41,617 nt of DNA, taken from the NCBI RefSeq assembly GCF_013778505.1, contig NZ_JAAOWU010000029.1, forward strand, positions 1 through 41,617, in the 5' to 3' direction. Below the pieces are notes generated by a model, which was not told the DNA's origin, ran no database searches, and saw nothing but the letters and a program-made list of their open reading frames with translations. The position numbers and the translations under genes were made by a program. Source of the stretch: Pseudomonas sivasensis (GTDB taxonomy: Bacteria > Pseudomonadota > Gammaproteobacteria > Pseudomonadales > Pseudomonadaceae). Positions 26,620 to 35,151 of the stretch are shown here, one piece after another. Each line of letters opens with the position of its first letter. Positions within the stretch are counted from its first letter, which is position 1.

Positions 26620-28686
26620 TTATGCGTCGGGTACTGCCTGGAACGGGGCTTCTTTATCCGTACGCTCTTTGTTGCCCCAGGCGGCGACGCCAACCTTGAG
26701 CGCATAGAACAGGATGCTGAACACCACGAACAGAAACAGCGCCGTCAGCGTTGCGTTGGTGTAGGCGTTCCAGATCACGTGCTGCATCTGGTCGATGCTC
26801 TTGGCCGGGGCCAGGATCTGACCGTTAGCCAGCGCGTCACTGTACTTCTTGGCCAGCGACAGGAAGCCAATCGCCGGGTTGGCGTCGAACAGCTTGATGA
26901 AGCCTGCGGTGGTGGTGCAGATCAGCAGCCATACCGCCGGCAGCATGGTCACCCAGATGTAGCGCTGGCGTTTCATTTTGATCAGCACGACGGTGGCGAG
27001 CATCAGCGCGATACCGGCCAGCATCTGGTTGGAGATACCGAACAGCGGCCACAAGGTGTTGATACCGCCCAGTGGGTCGATCACGCCTTGGTACAGCAGA
27101 TAACCCCACATCGCCACGCAACCGGCGGTCGCGATCAGGTTGGCGGTCCAGGATTCGGTGCGTTTGAGCGCCGGCACGAAGGAGCCAAGCAAGTCTTGCA
27201 GCATGAAGCGACCAGCTCGGGTACCTGCGTCAACAGCCGTCAGAATGAACAGCGCTTCGAACAGGATCGCAAAGTGGTACCAGAACGCCATGGTGTTTTC
27301 ACCCGGCAGTACGCTGTGCAGGATCTGCGCGATACCTACCGCCAACGTCGGTGCACCGCCGGCGCGGGCCAGGATGGTGGTTTCACCGATGTCATGGGCC
27401 ACGGCCGACAGTGCCTCAGGGGTAATTGCAAAACCCCAGCTGCTGACGGTTTGTGCCACGGTAACCACATCGCTGCCGACTACGGCGGCTGGGCTGTTCA
27501 TAGCGAAGTAGACGCCAGGCTCGATCACCGAAGCGGCAACCATGGCCATGATGGCGACGAACGACTCCATCAACATGCCGCCGTAACCGATGTAGCGGGC
27601 GTGGCTTTCATTGGCCAGCAACTTGGGCGTGGTGCCCGAGGAGATCAGCGCATGGAAACCCGAGACCGCGCCACAGGCGATGGTGATGAACAGGAACGGG
27701 AACAGGCCGCCCTTCCACACTGGGCCGGTGCCGTCGATGAACTGGGTCAGGGCCGGCATTTTCAGGTCTGGCATGGTGACCAGGATGCCGATTGCCAAGG
27801 CGATGATGGTGCCGATTTTCAGGAAGGTTGAGAGGTAGTCACGCGGCGCCAGGATCAGCCACACCGGCAGTACCGCCGCGACAAAACCATAACCGATCAG
27901 CATCCAGGTGATCTGGATCCCAGTGAACGTGAAAGCCTTGGCCCAGACCGGATCAGCGGCAATTTGCCCGCCCAGCCAGATCGAGCCGAGCAGCAACAAC
28001 ACGCCGATGATCGAAATTTCACCAATGCGGCCCGGGCGGATGTAGCGCATGTAGATGCCCATGAACATCGCGATCGGGATGGTCGCCATCACCGTGAAGA
28101 TGCCCCATGGGCTCTCGGCCAGGGCCTTGACCACGATCAGCGCCAGCACCGCGAGGATGATGATCATGATCAGGAAGCAGCCGAACAGCGCGATGGTCCC
28201 CGGAATACGGCCCATCTCTTCACGAACCATGTCCCCCAGGGAACGGCCGTTGCGACGGGTCGACAGGAACAGAACCATGAAGTCCTGGACCGCGCCGGCC
28301 AGCACCACGCCGGCAATCAGCCAGAGCGTGCCGGGCAAGTAGCCCATTTGCGCCGCCAGTACCGGACCGACCAGCGGGCCCGCACCGGCAATGGCCGCAA
28401 AGTGGTGACCGAAAAGGATGTGTTTGTTGGTCGGCACATAGTCCAGACCGTCGTTGTTGATCACTGCGGGGGTAGCCCGCCGTGGATCGAGTTGCATCAC
28501 GTTGTTAGCGATGAACAGGCTGTAGTAGCGATAAGCAACCAGGTAGATGGCCACTGCAGCGACCACAATCCACAAGGCGTTGATCGCCTCGCCTCGGCGC
28601 AAGGCCACTACGCCCAGGGCGCACGCTCCTACGATTGCCAGCACCAGCCAGGGTAGATGGCGTAGCAGGCTATTATTATTTTTCAT
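26620..28686 (-). CDS. cstA: CstA/BtsT family transporter (pyruvate or peptide)
   Basis: A 688-residue polytopic inner-membrane protein of the CstA family, with around 16-18 hydrophobic helices. CstA and BtsT of E. coli take up pyruvate and perhaps peptides during carbon starvation. Typical stretches are HHFAAIAGAGPLVGP, STRRNGRSLGDM, SGTTPK and DAGTRAGRFM. The frame is open much further upstream, but ATG 28686 (MKNNNSLLRHLPW) gives the family N-terminus and length. The first codons form an AAnAAnAA Hfq/Crc-type motif, so carbon catabolite repression is expected. It heads the operon with yjiX and yjiA and is divergent from mapZ. Confidence 0.94.
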   Translation of the reverse strand: MKNNNSLLRHLPWLVLAIVGACALGVVALRRGEAINALWIVVAAVAIYLVAYRYYSLFIANNVMQLDPRRATPAVINNDGLDYVPTNKHILFGHHFAAIAGAGPLVGPVLAAQMGYLPGTLWLIAGVVLAGAVQDFMVLFLSTRRNGRSLGDMVREEMGRIPGTIALFGCFLIMIIILAVLALIVVKALAESPWGIFTVMATIPIAMFMGIYMRYIRPGRIGEISIIGVLLLLGSIWLGGQIAADPVWAKAFTFTGIQITWMLIGYGFVAAVLPVWLILAPRDYLSTFLKIGTIIALAIGILVTMPDLKMPALTQFIDGTGPVWKGGLFPFLFITIACGAVSGFHALISSGTTPKLLANESHARYIGYGGMLMESFVAIMAMVAASVIEPGVYFAMNSPAAVVGSDVVTVAQTVSSWGFAITPEALSAVAHDIGETTILARAGGAPTLAVGIAQILHSVLPGENTMAFWYHFAILFEALFILTAVDAGTRAGRFMLQDLLGSFVPALKRTESWTANLIATAGCVAMWGYLLYQGVIDPLGGINTLWPLFGISNQMLAGIALMLATVVLIKMKRQRYIWVTMLPAVWLLICTTTAGFIKLFDANPAIGFLSLAKKYSDALANGQILAPAKSIDQMQHVIWNAYTNATLTALFLFVVFSILFYALKVGVAAWGNKERTDKEAPFQAVPDA
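28671..28683 (-). promoter_or_regulatory. AAnAAnAA Hfq/Crc-type motif at cstA start
   Basis: On the coding strand, immediately after the ATG, codons 2-5 read AAA AAT AAT AAT. This contains overlapping matches to AAnAAnAA, the A-rich motif bound by Hfq with Crc to block translation in pseudomonads. The position at the start codon is the usual one for Crc targets. Confidence 0.6.
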
Positions 28687-28742
28687 TTTTATATTCCAGC
28701 CAGGGTGGACAGAAAGGACAGCCGTTCGGAGTTTAGCGCTGT

Positions 28743-28757
28743 TGGCCTTAAAGGCCA
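28743..28757. promoter_or_regulatory. 15-bp perfect palindrome between cstA and mapZ
   Basis: TGGCCTTAAAGGCCA: arms of 7 bases around a central A. It lies 57 bp upstream of cstA and 104 bp upstream of mapZ in their divergent promoter region. Looks like a dimeric regulator's operator; I do not recognise whose. Confidence 0.4.
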
Positions 28758-28860
28758 CCCCCCTACGTTGGTCTAGAGCCTTGCAACGAAGAAAAAACCA
28801 GAAAAAACGGCCCAATGATGGCGCAGGGCTACAATCCTTTTATCCACAGAGGGTTTCACC

Positions 28861-29229
28861 ATGACCGAGCAAGCGTCTGATCGTCGCCGTTTTCGCCGGA
28901 TTGCCTTTGATGCCAAGACCGAACTTCGGCAAAACGGCAACGAATGGCCAGTGCAATTGGTGGATTTATCGCTTAAGGGCCTGTTGGTGCAACGGCCTGA
29001 AGAGTGGAAGGGAAATAAGGCGCTGCCGTTCGCGGTCGACATACGCCTGGATCCCAAGGCGCATATAAAGATGCAAGTACGGCTAACCCACGAAGCAGCG
29101 GGTCAACTGGGGTTTGTGTGCACAGACATCGACCTGGACTCGATCAGCCACTTGCGGCGGCTGATCGAGTTGAACCTGGGCGATCAGGAGGAGCTGGAGC
29201 GAGAGCTGGGCGCGCTGCTGGAAGTGTGA
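28861..29229 (+). CDS. mapZ: PilZ-domain c-di-GMP receptor, MapZ-like
   Basis: A 122-residue single-domain PilZ protein. The c-di-GMP contacts are in place: the Arg-rich N-terminal motif RRRFRR (residues 8-13, containing RxxxR) and DLSLKG (35-40, the D/NxSxxG motif). A C-terminal acidic helix follows. By length, sequence style and position (between cstA and the radA region) it corresponds to P. aeruginosa PA4608/MapZ, which, when loaded with c-di-GMP, binds the chemotaxis methyltransferase CheR1 and inhibits receptor methylation. GAGGG lies 7 bases before ATG 28861. It is convergent with the next gene (4 bp between stops). Confidence 0.9.
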   Translation: MTEQASDRRRFRRIAFDAKTELRQNGNEWPVQLVDLSLKGLLVQRPEEWKGNKALPFAVDIRLDPKAHIKMQVRLTHEAAGQLGFVCTDIDLDSISHLRRLIELNLGDQEELERELGALLEV

Positions 29230-29233
29230 TGGC

Positions 29234-29959
29234 TCAGGGGAACGCACTACGTGCGGGAAAATCACTTTCCATGTCCCAGTAACCTTTCTTCTGACTTGAG
29301 GCCCCGTGCCACTGCCCGTCGACAAACCGATAGGTCTGATAACGGGTGGCAAAGTCATCCTCACCGTCGCCGTCCATAAATGATGACACCTGCAGCAGTT
29401 CATCCGCGCCGCCGTTGGCTGGCGTTGCGATCATCCACGCAGCCTTGCCGGTATGAGCCAGGGTCAGCGCCTGGACTTTGCCGTCCGCGCCCTGGTAACT
29501 CAACGGCTTGAGTTGCTGCTTGCCGGGCAGCAGCAACTGCGTGGCAGGCCCGCTGTAGCTACCCATGGGGGCGGTCTGATCGATGGTCAAAAAATACACA
29601 GGCTCGGGCAGCCCTTTGAGCGGGGCTTTCTTGACCTCGGCCAAGGGGTAGCCGAGGTCTTCGTGAGCTATCACCTCGCCAGAGGCCGATACCCACCGCA
29701 CCTGGGCTTCGAGCAGCGGGTTGTCGACCAAATCGCCGGGCTCGTCGAACGAGTCTTCATCCAGCCCACTGCCCCAACTGTCCTTGTGCAGTTGGGGGCT
29801 GATGCGCTGGTCTTCGAGCACCTGCAGCACACTGCCGTCTGGCGTCGCCAGCGTTTGCGCCAGGCGATAGCCCGTTGGCAGCTCCGCCCAGGCCATGGCG
29901 GGCAAGCTGGCCAAGGCGATAAACAGGGCGACTACACCCCAGTGATTCGATCGTTGCAT
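29234..29959 (-). CDS. exported hypothetical protein, 241 residues
   Basis: A periplasmic protein of unknown function with a clear Sec signal (HWGVVALFIALASLPAMAWA, cleavage near residue 24). The mature part is beta-rich, with acidic DEDSFDEPGDLVDN and a later DGDGEDDFATRYQTYRF that resembles an acidic, possibly metal-binding, loop as in FG-GAP-type proteins. The frame extends upstream into radA; ATG 29959 (MQRSNHW) or 29968 are the realistic starts, and I prefer 29959 because AGGG lies about 8 bases upstream, whereas it abuts 29968. It begins 16 bp after the radA stop codon and is probably co-transcribed with it. Confidence 0.78.
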   Translation of the reverse strand: MQRSNHWGVVALFIALASLPAMAWAELPTGYRLAQTLATPDGSVLQVLEDQRISPQLHKDSWGSGLDEDSFDEPGDLVDNPLLEAQVRWVSASGEVIAHEDLGYPLAEVKKAPLKGLPEPVYFLTIDQTAPMGSYSGPATQLLLPGKQQLKPLSYQGADGKVQALTLAHTGKAAWMIATPANGGADELLQVSSFMDGDGEDDFATRYQTYRFVDGQWHGASSQKKGYWDMESDFPARSAFP

Positions 29960-29975
29960 CGCGTCCATCCCTGAA

Positions 29976-31343
29976 TTATTCGAAAAGTGCATCCAGTGCC
30001 TGTTCCAGGCGCGTGACCCCAATCACCTGCAATCCTGGCGGCATTTCCTTCGGCGCGTTGCCCTTGGGCACAATCGCGCGTTTGAAGCCGTGCTTGGCCG
30101 CTTCCTTCAAGCGCTCCTGACCGCTCGGCACCGGACGCACTTCGCCGGACAGGCCGACCTCCCCAAATACCAAGAGGTCGTGCGGCAGAGGCCGGTTACG
30201 CAAGCTGGACATCACCGCCGCCATCAAGGCCAGGTCGGATGCGGTCTCCAGCACCTTGACCCCACCCACCACGTTGAGGAACACATCCTGATCGTGGGTC
30301 GGAATGCCGCCATGACGGTGTAACACCGCCAGCAACATCGCCAGGCGGTTCTGATCCAGCCCCAGCGTGACCCGGCGCGGGTTGGCCAAATGGCTGTCAT
30401 CCACCAATGCCTGGACTTCCACCAACATCGGTCGGGTGCCTTCCCACGTCGCCATCACCACACTACCTGGGACTTCTTCCTGGGCACGGGTCAGAAAAAT
30501 CGCCGAAGGGTTGGAGACTTCTTTCAGTCCCCGGTCAGTCATGGCGAATACACCCAGTTCGTTCACTGCGCCGAAACGGTTTTTCACCGCCCGCAGCAAG
30601 CGCAGTCGACCATCGGACTCGCCTTCGAAATACAGCACGGTGTCGACCATATGCTCCAACACTCGCGGCCCGGCCAGCGCGCCTTCTTTGGTCACGTGGC
30701 CGACCAGGAAGATCGCCGTGCCGCTCTGCTTGGCATACCGCACCAGTAGCGCTGCACTTTCGCGCACCTGGGACACACCACCCGGCGCCGATTGCAACTG
30801 CTCGGTGAAAATCGTCTGGATCGAGTCGATCACCATCACCTTTGGCTTTTCGATACGGGCCGTGGCGATGATGCTTTCGATGCAAGTCTCGGTCATGACC
30901 CGCAACTGATCCTGAGGCAAGCCAAGACGGCGTGCGCGCATGGCCACTTGTTGCTGGGATTCTTCACCGGTCACATATAACGCCGGCATGCGGCTGGCGA
31001 TGCTGCACAGGGTTTGCAGGAGGATGGTCGATTTACCGATGCCAGGGTCGCCGCCGATCAGCACCACCGAGCCGTCCACCAGGCCGCCGCCCAGCACACG
31101 GTCCAGTTCACCTGAGGCGGTGGAGAAACGCGGGATTTCTTCGACGCTGACTTCGGCCAGGGTCTTGATCTGCGCCTGCTGCCCGGTCCAGCCGGCGCGG
31201 CCCGTGGGCGCCGCAGCGCCGCCGCTTTCGATCATGGTTTCGGTCAGGGTGTTCCACGCACCGCATTCGCCGCACTGGCCGGCCCACTTGGGAAAGGTCG
31301 CGCCGCACTCCATGCAGCCGTACATGCGCTTGGCCTTTGCCAT
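29976..31343 (-). CDS. radA: DNA repair protein RadA
   Basis: A 455-residue RecA-like branch-migration helicase that processes recombination intermediates. Zinc finger C10/C13/C24/C27 at the N-terminus, Walker A GGDPGIGKST at 97-106, Walker B VMVIDSIQT, the RadA-specific KNRFG motif (near 257) and a C-terminal Lon-protease-like domain from about 290 that lacks proteolytic residues. Length matches the family (about 455-460). It begins 35 bp after the ankB stop on the same strand. No sign of damage-inducible operators was seen. Confidence 0.96.
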   Translation of the reverse strand: MAKAKRMYGCMECGATFPKWAGQCGECGAWNTLTETMIESGGAAAPTGRAGWTGQQAQIKTLAEVSVEEIPRFSTASGELDRVLGGGLVDGSVVLIGGDPGIGKSTILLQTLCSIASRMPALYVTGEESQQQVAMRARRLGLPQDQLRVMTETCIESIIATARIEKPKVMVIDSIQTIFTEQLQSAPGGVSQVRESAALLVRYAKQSGTAIFLVGHVTKEGALAGPRVLEHMVDTVLYFEGESDGRLRLLRAVKNRFGAVNELGVFAMTDRGLKEVSNPSAIFLTRAQEEVPGSVVMATWEGTRPMLVEVQALVDDSHLANPRRVTLGLDQNRLAMLLAVLHRHGGIPTHDQDVFLNVVGGVKVLETASDLALMAAVMSSLRNRPLPHDLLVFGEVGLSGEVRPVPSGQERLKEAAKHGFKRAIVPKGNAPKEMPPGLQVIGVTRLEQALDALFE

Positions 31344-31378
31344 TTGAGAACCTCCAACCGAAAAACCGCGATGATAGC

Positions 31379-31918
31379 TCAGCGCGGCGCCGGGGTCCGG
31401 ATTTCACCGCTGGCCAATCGCGAAGCACTGTTGCCGATCGGGTCTTCGGCGTTGAGGTCAGCGCCTTTGGCTTTCAATTCATCAAGCAATTCGACGCGCT
31501 TGAACAGGCCTGCATACATCGCGGCCGTCTGCCCGGCGCCGTTGCGTTGGTCGGGGTTGCAATCGGTGGCCAGCAGGCGCTGGGCAATGTTCAGCTCGCC
31601 TTTGAAGATCGCGCCCATCAGCGCGGTGTTGCCACGTTTGTCCTGTACACAGGGGTCGGCACCGGCACTGAGCAAACGCTCCACAAACCGGCCCTGGCCG
31701 TGATAGGCGGCGAGGATCAACGCGGTGTAGCCCTTTTCGTCCTGGGTGTTGAGGCTGTAGCCAGACTCAATAAAGGTGTTGAGCATATCGAGGTCGCCAC
31801 GGCGGGCGGCGTCGAAGTAATAATCCTGCAACTGTGCCTTGAGTGCTGCCGGTTCGGGGGATTCGGCATGGGCGACAAAGGCCAGCATGGCCATCAGCAA
31901 ACCGATAGAAATACGCAT
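31379..31918 (-). CDS. ankB: AnkB-like periplasmic ankyrin-repeat protein
   Basis: A 179-residue protein with a signal peptide (residues 1-18, ending AHA) and about four ankyrin repeats, with the recurring pattern G-x-TAL-x-x-A (YTALILAAYHGQG, NTALMGAIFKGEL, QTAAMYAGLFKR). It lies 55 bp downstream of a periplasmic catalase gene on the same strand. In P. aeruginosa the equivalent katB-ankB pair is induced by peroxide, and AnkB is needed for full KatB activity, apparently as a periplasmic protective scaffold. The same role is inferred here. Confidence 0.9.
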   Translation of the reverse strand: MRISIGLLMAMLAFVAHAESPEPAALKAQLQDYYFDAARRGDLDMLNTFIESGYSLNTQDEKGYTALILAAYHGQGRFVERLLSAGADPCVQDKRGNTALMGAIFKGELNIAQRLLATDCNPDQRNGAGQTAAMYAGLFKRVELLDELKAKGADLNAEDPIGNSASRLASGEIRTPAPR

Positions 31919-31973
31919 GGGTTTCTCCTGCCATGGGTCGACGCCCCAACCGGCGCGTCGACCGTCACCAATG

Positions 31974-33515
31974 TCAGTCAGTCAATTTTTCAGCCAGCGC
32001 CTTGACGCGGGCCAGGTCACCCTTCGCGACCTTGGCCACGCCGGTGCCGTATGCCGGGTCCGCTTTGTAGAGGAACGAGAGGATGATGTGCTTGCTCTCG
32101 TCATCCGTGGTGGCCAGTGAGCCGCCGAAGTTGTCGATCAAGTCCTGCTGCTCTTTTTTGGTGTATGAGCGATACAGATCACCGGCCTGCTTGAAGTTCT
32201 GCTCGCGCTGAATCTTCGCCTGCTGGGTGCTACCAGACAGTGCCGTCTGGCTGTAGCGCGCGGTTTGCGGCTCTTCGCGGTTTTCCAGGCGGCTTGGCTG
32301 GTAGTTCACGCCGCTGGTGGTCTTGCCGAAGTTCATCGCGCCGTCCTGGTTACCGTTGTTGACGGTGACCCGTGGGGCATTGATCGGCAGTTGCAGTGCA
32401 TTGGCACCCAGGCGGTACATTTGGGTGTCGGCGTAGGAAAACACCCGGCCTTGCAGCAGGCGGTCTTCCGACGGCTCGATGCCGGGCACAAGGTTGGCCG
32501 GGGCCATGGCGACTTGCTCGGTTTCCTGGAACACGTTCGCCGGATTGCGGTTCAGCACCATCTGCCCAACTTTGCGCTCAGGCACGTTCGGCCAGATCTT
32601 GGTGGCGTCCAACGGATCGAACTCAAACTTGGCCAAGTCTTCGGGCTTGAGCACTTGCACATACAAGTCCCACTTGGGGAAGTCGCCTTTGTTGATATGG
32701 GTGACCAAGTCGTTAGTCATATGGCTGTAATCACGACCTTGCACTTCGGTGACTTGCTTTGGATCAAGGTTCTTAATGCCTTGCAGGCTCTTCCAGTGGA
32801 ACTTGACGTAATGGACTTCGCCTTTGGTATTAATCAATTTGTAGGCATGTACGCCATTACCGTCCATTTCCCGATAACTGGCGGGCGTGCCAGAGTCCGA
32901 ATACAACTCGGTCAGCGTGCGCGTGGCCTCGGGTACATGTGAGAAGAAGTCAAAGCGACGGGAGTCGTCATCCAAGTTCGTGCGCGGATCCGGCTTGAAC
33001 GCATGCACCATGTCCGGGAACTTGATGGCGTCACGAATAAAGAAAGTTGGGAAGTTATTGCCGACCAAGTCCCAGTTACCGTCAGCGGTGTAGAACTTGG
33101 TGGCAAAACCGCGCGGGTCACGCAGGGTTTCCGGGGAGTGGTTGCCGTGAACGACAGCCGAGAATCGCACAAATACCGGGGTGGCTTCGCCAGCGGCGAA
33201 AACTTTGGCCTTGGTCAGGTCGCTAAGGTTATCTGTCACCGTAAACGTGCCGTGGGCGCCGGTACCCCGGGCGTGCACCACGCGCTCCGGAATGCGTTCG
33301 CGGTCGAAGCGCTGCAACTTCTGAATGAGCTGCACGTCTTGCAGCAGCACCGGGCCATTGGCGCCTGCGGTTTGCGAATTCTGGTTGTCGCCGACGGCCG
33401 CGCCGTTATCTCGCGTCAGGTTGGCGGCTTGCACCGAAAGAGAAAGCAGACTGGCAGTCGCCAGCAACAGCGCATGTCGCGCCAGCACTGGACTGCGGCT
33501 CATTGGGTTGTTCAT
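31974..33515 (-). CDS. katB: catalase, exported KatB type
   Basis: A 513-residue clade-3-like haem catalase with an N-terminal signal peptide (residues about 10-31, ending VQAAN), decomposing H2O2 in the periplasm. The catalytic His is at about 81 in VVHARGTGAHG, the distal Asn region is DLVGNNFP (149-156), and the haem-ligand Tyr lies in RVFSYADTQMYRLG. GAGGAAA precedes ATG 33515. It is followed by ankB, matching the katB-ankB operon of P. aeruginosa, which is OxyR-activated; no convincing OxyR site could be picked by eye in the upstream region. Confidence 0.95.
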   Translation of the reverse strand: MNNPMSRSPVLARHALLLATASLLSLSVQAANLTRDNGAAVGDNQNSQTAGANGPVLLQDVQLIQKLQRFDRERIPERVVHARGTGAHGTFTVTDNLSDLTKAKVFAAGEATPVFVRFSAVVHGNHSPETLRDPRGFATKFYTADGNWDLVGNNFPTFFIRDAIKFPDMVHAFKPDPRTNLDDDSRRFDFFSHVPEATRTLTELYSDSGTPASYREMDGNGVHAYKLINTKGEVHYVKFHWKSLQGIKNLDPKQVTEVQGRDYSHMTNDLVTHINKGDFPKWDLYVQVLKPEDLAKFEFDPLDATKIWPNVPERKVGQMVLNRNPANVFQETEQVAMAPANLVPGIEPSEDRLLQGRVFSYADTQMYRLGANALQLPINAPRVTVNNGNQDGAMNFGKTTSGVNYQPSRLENREEPQTARYSQTALSGSTQQAKIQREQNFKQAGDLYRSYTKKEQQDLIDNFGGSLATTDDESKHIILSFLYKADPAYGTGVAKVAKGDLARVKALAEKLTD

Positions 33516-33802
33516 CGAGGTTTCCTCTGGTTTTTTTAGTGCACATTCAGTTGTGCTTGCCAGAGGCTAGTGACCTGGGAGTCAGAAGATAAATAGAAAA
33601 ACCCCACCAGGGCGATTAAGAAATTAATGTGGTAACCCACTGAAACAGCGAGTATTTCGCGCGCGATTGGTGGCACTTTGCAAACTATTTGCGTTTTAAT
33701 GTGTCGATTAAAATTAACAGTATTAACAGTTGTGTCGCACAAGCCCTATACGACTGACTTACACTGTGCTTCACCCTTCTCATCTGTAACAAGGAATAAC
33801 CT
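33516..33802. other. divergent promoter region katB / mscL
   Basis: 287 bp, AT-richer than the genes. It contains two perfect abutting copies of ATTAACAGT (33713-33721 and 33722-33730) and the inverted repeat GCAAA-CTA-TTTGC (33680-33692). Either may be a regulator site. No fully convincing OxyR tetramer pattern (spaced ATAG/CTAT) was seen. Confidence 0.45.
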
Positions 33803-34219
33803 ATGAGCGTGATCAGTGAGTTCAAGGCCTTCGCGGTCAAAGGTAATGTGGTCGACATGGCCGTCGGTATCATCATCGGCGCAGCCTTCGGCAAAATTGT
33901 TTCCTCGTTTGTCGGCGACGTGGTGATGCCGCCCATTGGTCTGTTGATCGGTGGTGTGGACTTTGGTGACCTGGCGGTCACCCTCAAGGCGGCCCAAGGC
34001 GATGTTCCCGCCGTCGTGCTGGCCTACGGCAAGTTCATCCAGAGCGTGATCGATTTTGTCATCGTCGCCTTTGCGATCTTCATGGGCGTGAAGGCCATCA
34101 ACCGCCTCAAGCGCGAAGAGGCCGTAGCACCTAGCCTGCCGCCGACGCCGACCAAGGAAGAACTGCTGCTGGGGGAGATCCGCGATCTGCTCAAGGCACA
34201 GAACGACAAGCCGCTTTAA
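33803..34219 (+). CDS. mscL: large-conductance mechanosensitive channel MscL
   Basis: A 138-residue homopentameric channel that opens under membrane tension to release solutes on hypo-osmotic shock. N-terminal amphipathic helix SVISEFKAFAVKGNVVDMA, pore helix TM1 (VDMAVGIIIGAAFGKIVSSFV) with the Gly/Ala pattern, a periplasmic loop with VTLKAAQGDVP, TM2 (FIQSVIDFVIVAFAIFMGV) and the charged C-terminal bundle. AAGGA upstream of ATG 33803. Monocistronic, ending in a strong terminator. Confidence 0.97.
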   Translation: MSVISEFKAFAVKGNVVDMAVGIIIGAAFGKIVSSFVGDVVMPPIGLLIGGVDFGDLAVTLKAAQGDVPAVVLAYGKFIQSVIDFVIVAFAIFMGVKAINRLKREEAVAPSLPPTPTKEELLLGEIRDLLKAQNDKPL

Positions 34220-34236
34220 CCCGGATCGGCTTAAAA

Positions 34237-34264
34237 AAAGGCGCCTGCTTGAGGCGCCTTTTTT
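34237..34264. terminator. bidirectional terminator between mscL and fpr
   Basis: AAGGCGCCT and AGGCGCCTT pair perfectly over a GCTTG loop, flanked by A-run and T-run. It sits between convergent mscL and fpr and can end transcription of both. Confidence 0.93.
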
Positions 34265-34265
34265 A

Positions 34266-35042
34266 TTACCAGTAGTTTTCCACCGCCACCTGCCCAGGCC
34301 TGCGGCTCAGGCTCAGTTGCATGTCACGCTGCTTGAGCAACTGGCGGGTGTCATCAACCATCTGCGGGTTGCCGCAAATCAGCACGCGGGAATGCTCCGG
34401 GCTCAGCTCTACGCCCGCTGCGCGCTCCAGCTCACCGTTTTCAATCGAGGTAGTAATGCGCCCGCTCAATGCGCCTGGATGGTGCTCGCGGGTAACGAGT
34501 GGAATGTAAGTCAGTTTGTGCGCGTACTCGGCAAGGTACTCACGCTCACCCAGTTCCTTGATCAGCGACTGATAGGCCAGTTCCTTGGCTTCCCGCGCGC
34601 TGTACACCAGCACGATCCGCTCGAATTTCTCCCAGACTTCGAAGTCCTGCAGGATCGACAAAAACGGCGCGACTCCGGTCCCTGTCGCCAACATCCACAA
34701 GTCACGGCCATCGACGAACCGGTTCAAGGTCAGGAACCCCGTAGCCTGGCGTTCCACCATCAAGGTATCGCCCACGCGCAGGCGGCTCAGCTCGCTGGTG
34801 AACTCGCCTCCAGGGACCACAATCGAGAAGAAGTCCAAGTGCTCATCAAACGGCGAGGAAACTATCGAGTAAGCGCGCCACACCGTAGTGCCGTCCGCCT
34901 TGGTCACGCCCAGACGCACGAACTGACCCGCAGTAAAACGGAACCCAGGGTCGCGAGTGGTTCGCAGCGTAAACAGGCTGGGGGTCAGCGATTGCACATC
35001 GAGCAAGGTCTGGCGGGTAAATTTCTCAGCACTGGCCGTCAT
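34266..35042 (-). CDS. fpr: ferredoxin/flavodoxin-NADP+ reductase
   Basis: A 258-residue FAD enzyme moving electrons between NADPH and ferredoxin or flavodoxin. FAD motif RAYSIVS (56-62), NADP motif ATGTGVAPFLS (119-129) and ICGNPQMVDDT. The C-terminus ends VENYW with a terminal Trp, like E. coli Fpr (subclass II), rather than the AFVEK-type end of the other Pseudomonas Fpr; so it is probably the FprB-like paralogue. It follows the katB-mscL block as in P. aeruginosa. Three TAGTGGCA repeats lie upstream of its start. Confidence 0.93.
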   Translation of the reverse strand: MTASAEKFTRQTLLDVQSLTPSLFTLRTTRDPGFRFTAGQFVRLGVTKADGTTVWRAYSIVSSPFDEHLDFFSIVVPGGEFTSELSRLRVGDTLMVERQATGFLTLNRFVDGRDLWMLATGTGVAPFLSILQDFEVWEKFERIVLVYSAREAKELAYQSLIKELGEREYLAEYAHKLTYIPLVTREHHPGALSGRITTSIENGELERAAGVELSPEHSRVLICGNPQMVDDTRQLLKQRDMQLSLSRRPGQVAVENYW

Positions 35043-35108
35043 GGGGGGCTCCGTTCTACAGGTGCCCTAGTGTCCCTCAAAGTCGCGCACGGAAACACCG
35101 GTGGTTTG

Positions 35109-35151
35109 TAGTGGCATCGCGCAGCCCCTAATTAGTGGCAATTTAGTGGCA
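35109..35151. promoter_or_regulatory. three direct TAGTGGCA repeats upstream of fpr
   Basis: Exact TAGTGGCA at 35109-35116, 35133-35140 and 35144-35151; the last two start 11 bp apart (about one helical turn) and the first 24 bp away. They lie 67-109 bp upstream of the fpr start codon and about 240 bp before the LuxR gene. Good candidate for a cooperative regulator's operator; the protein is not identified. Confidence 0.45.

Noticed and set aside
26320..27831. 503-codon open frame on the + strand opposite cstA
   Set aside because: Antisense shadow; begins in a REPIN and has His/Gln/Arg-rich composition with no recognisable domain.
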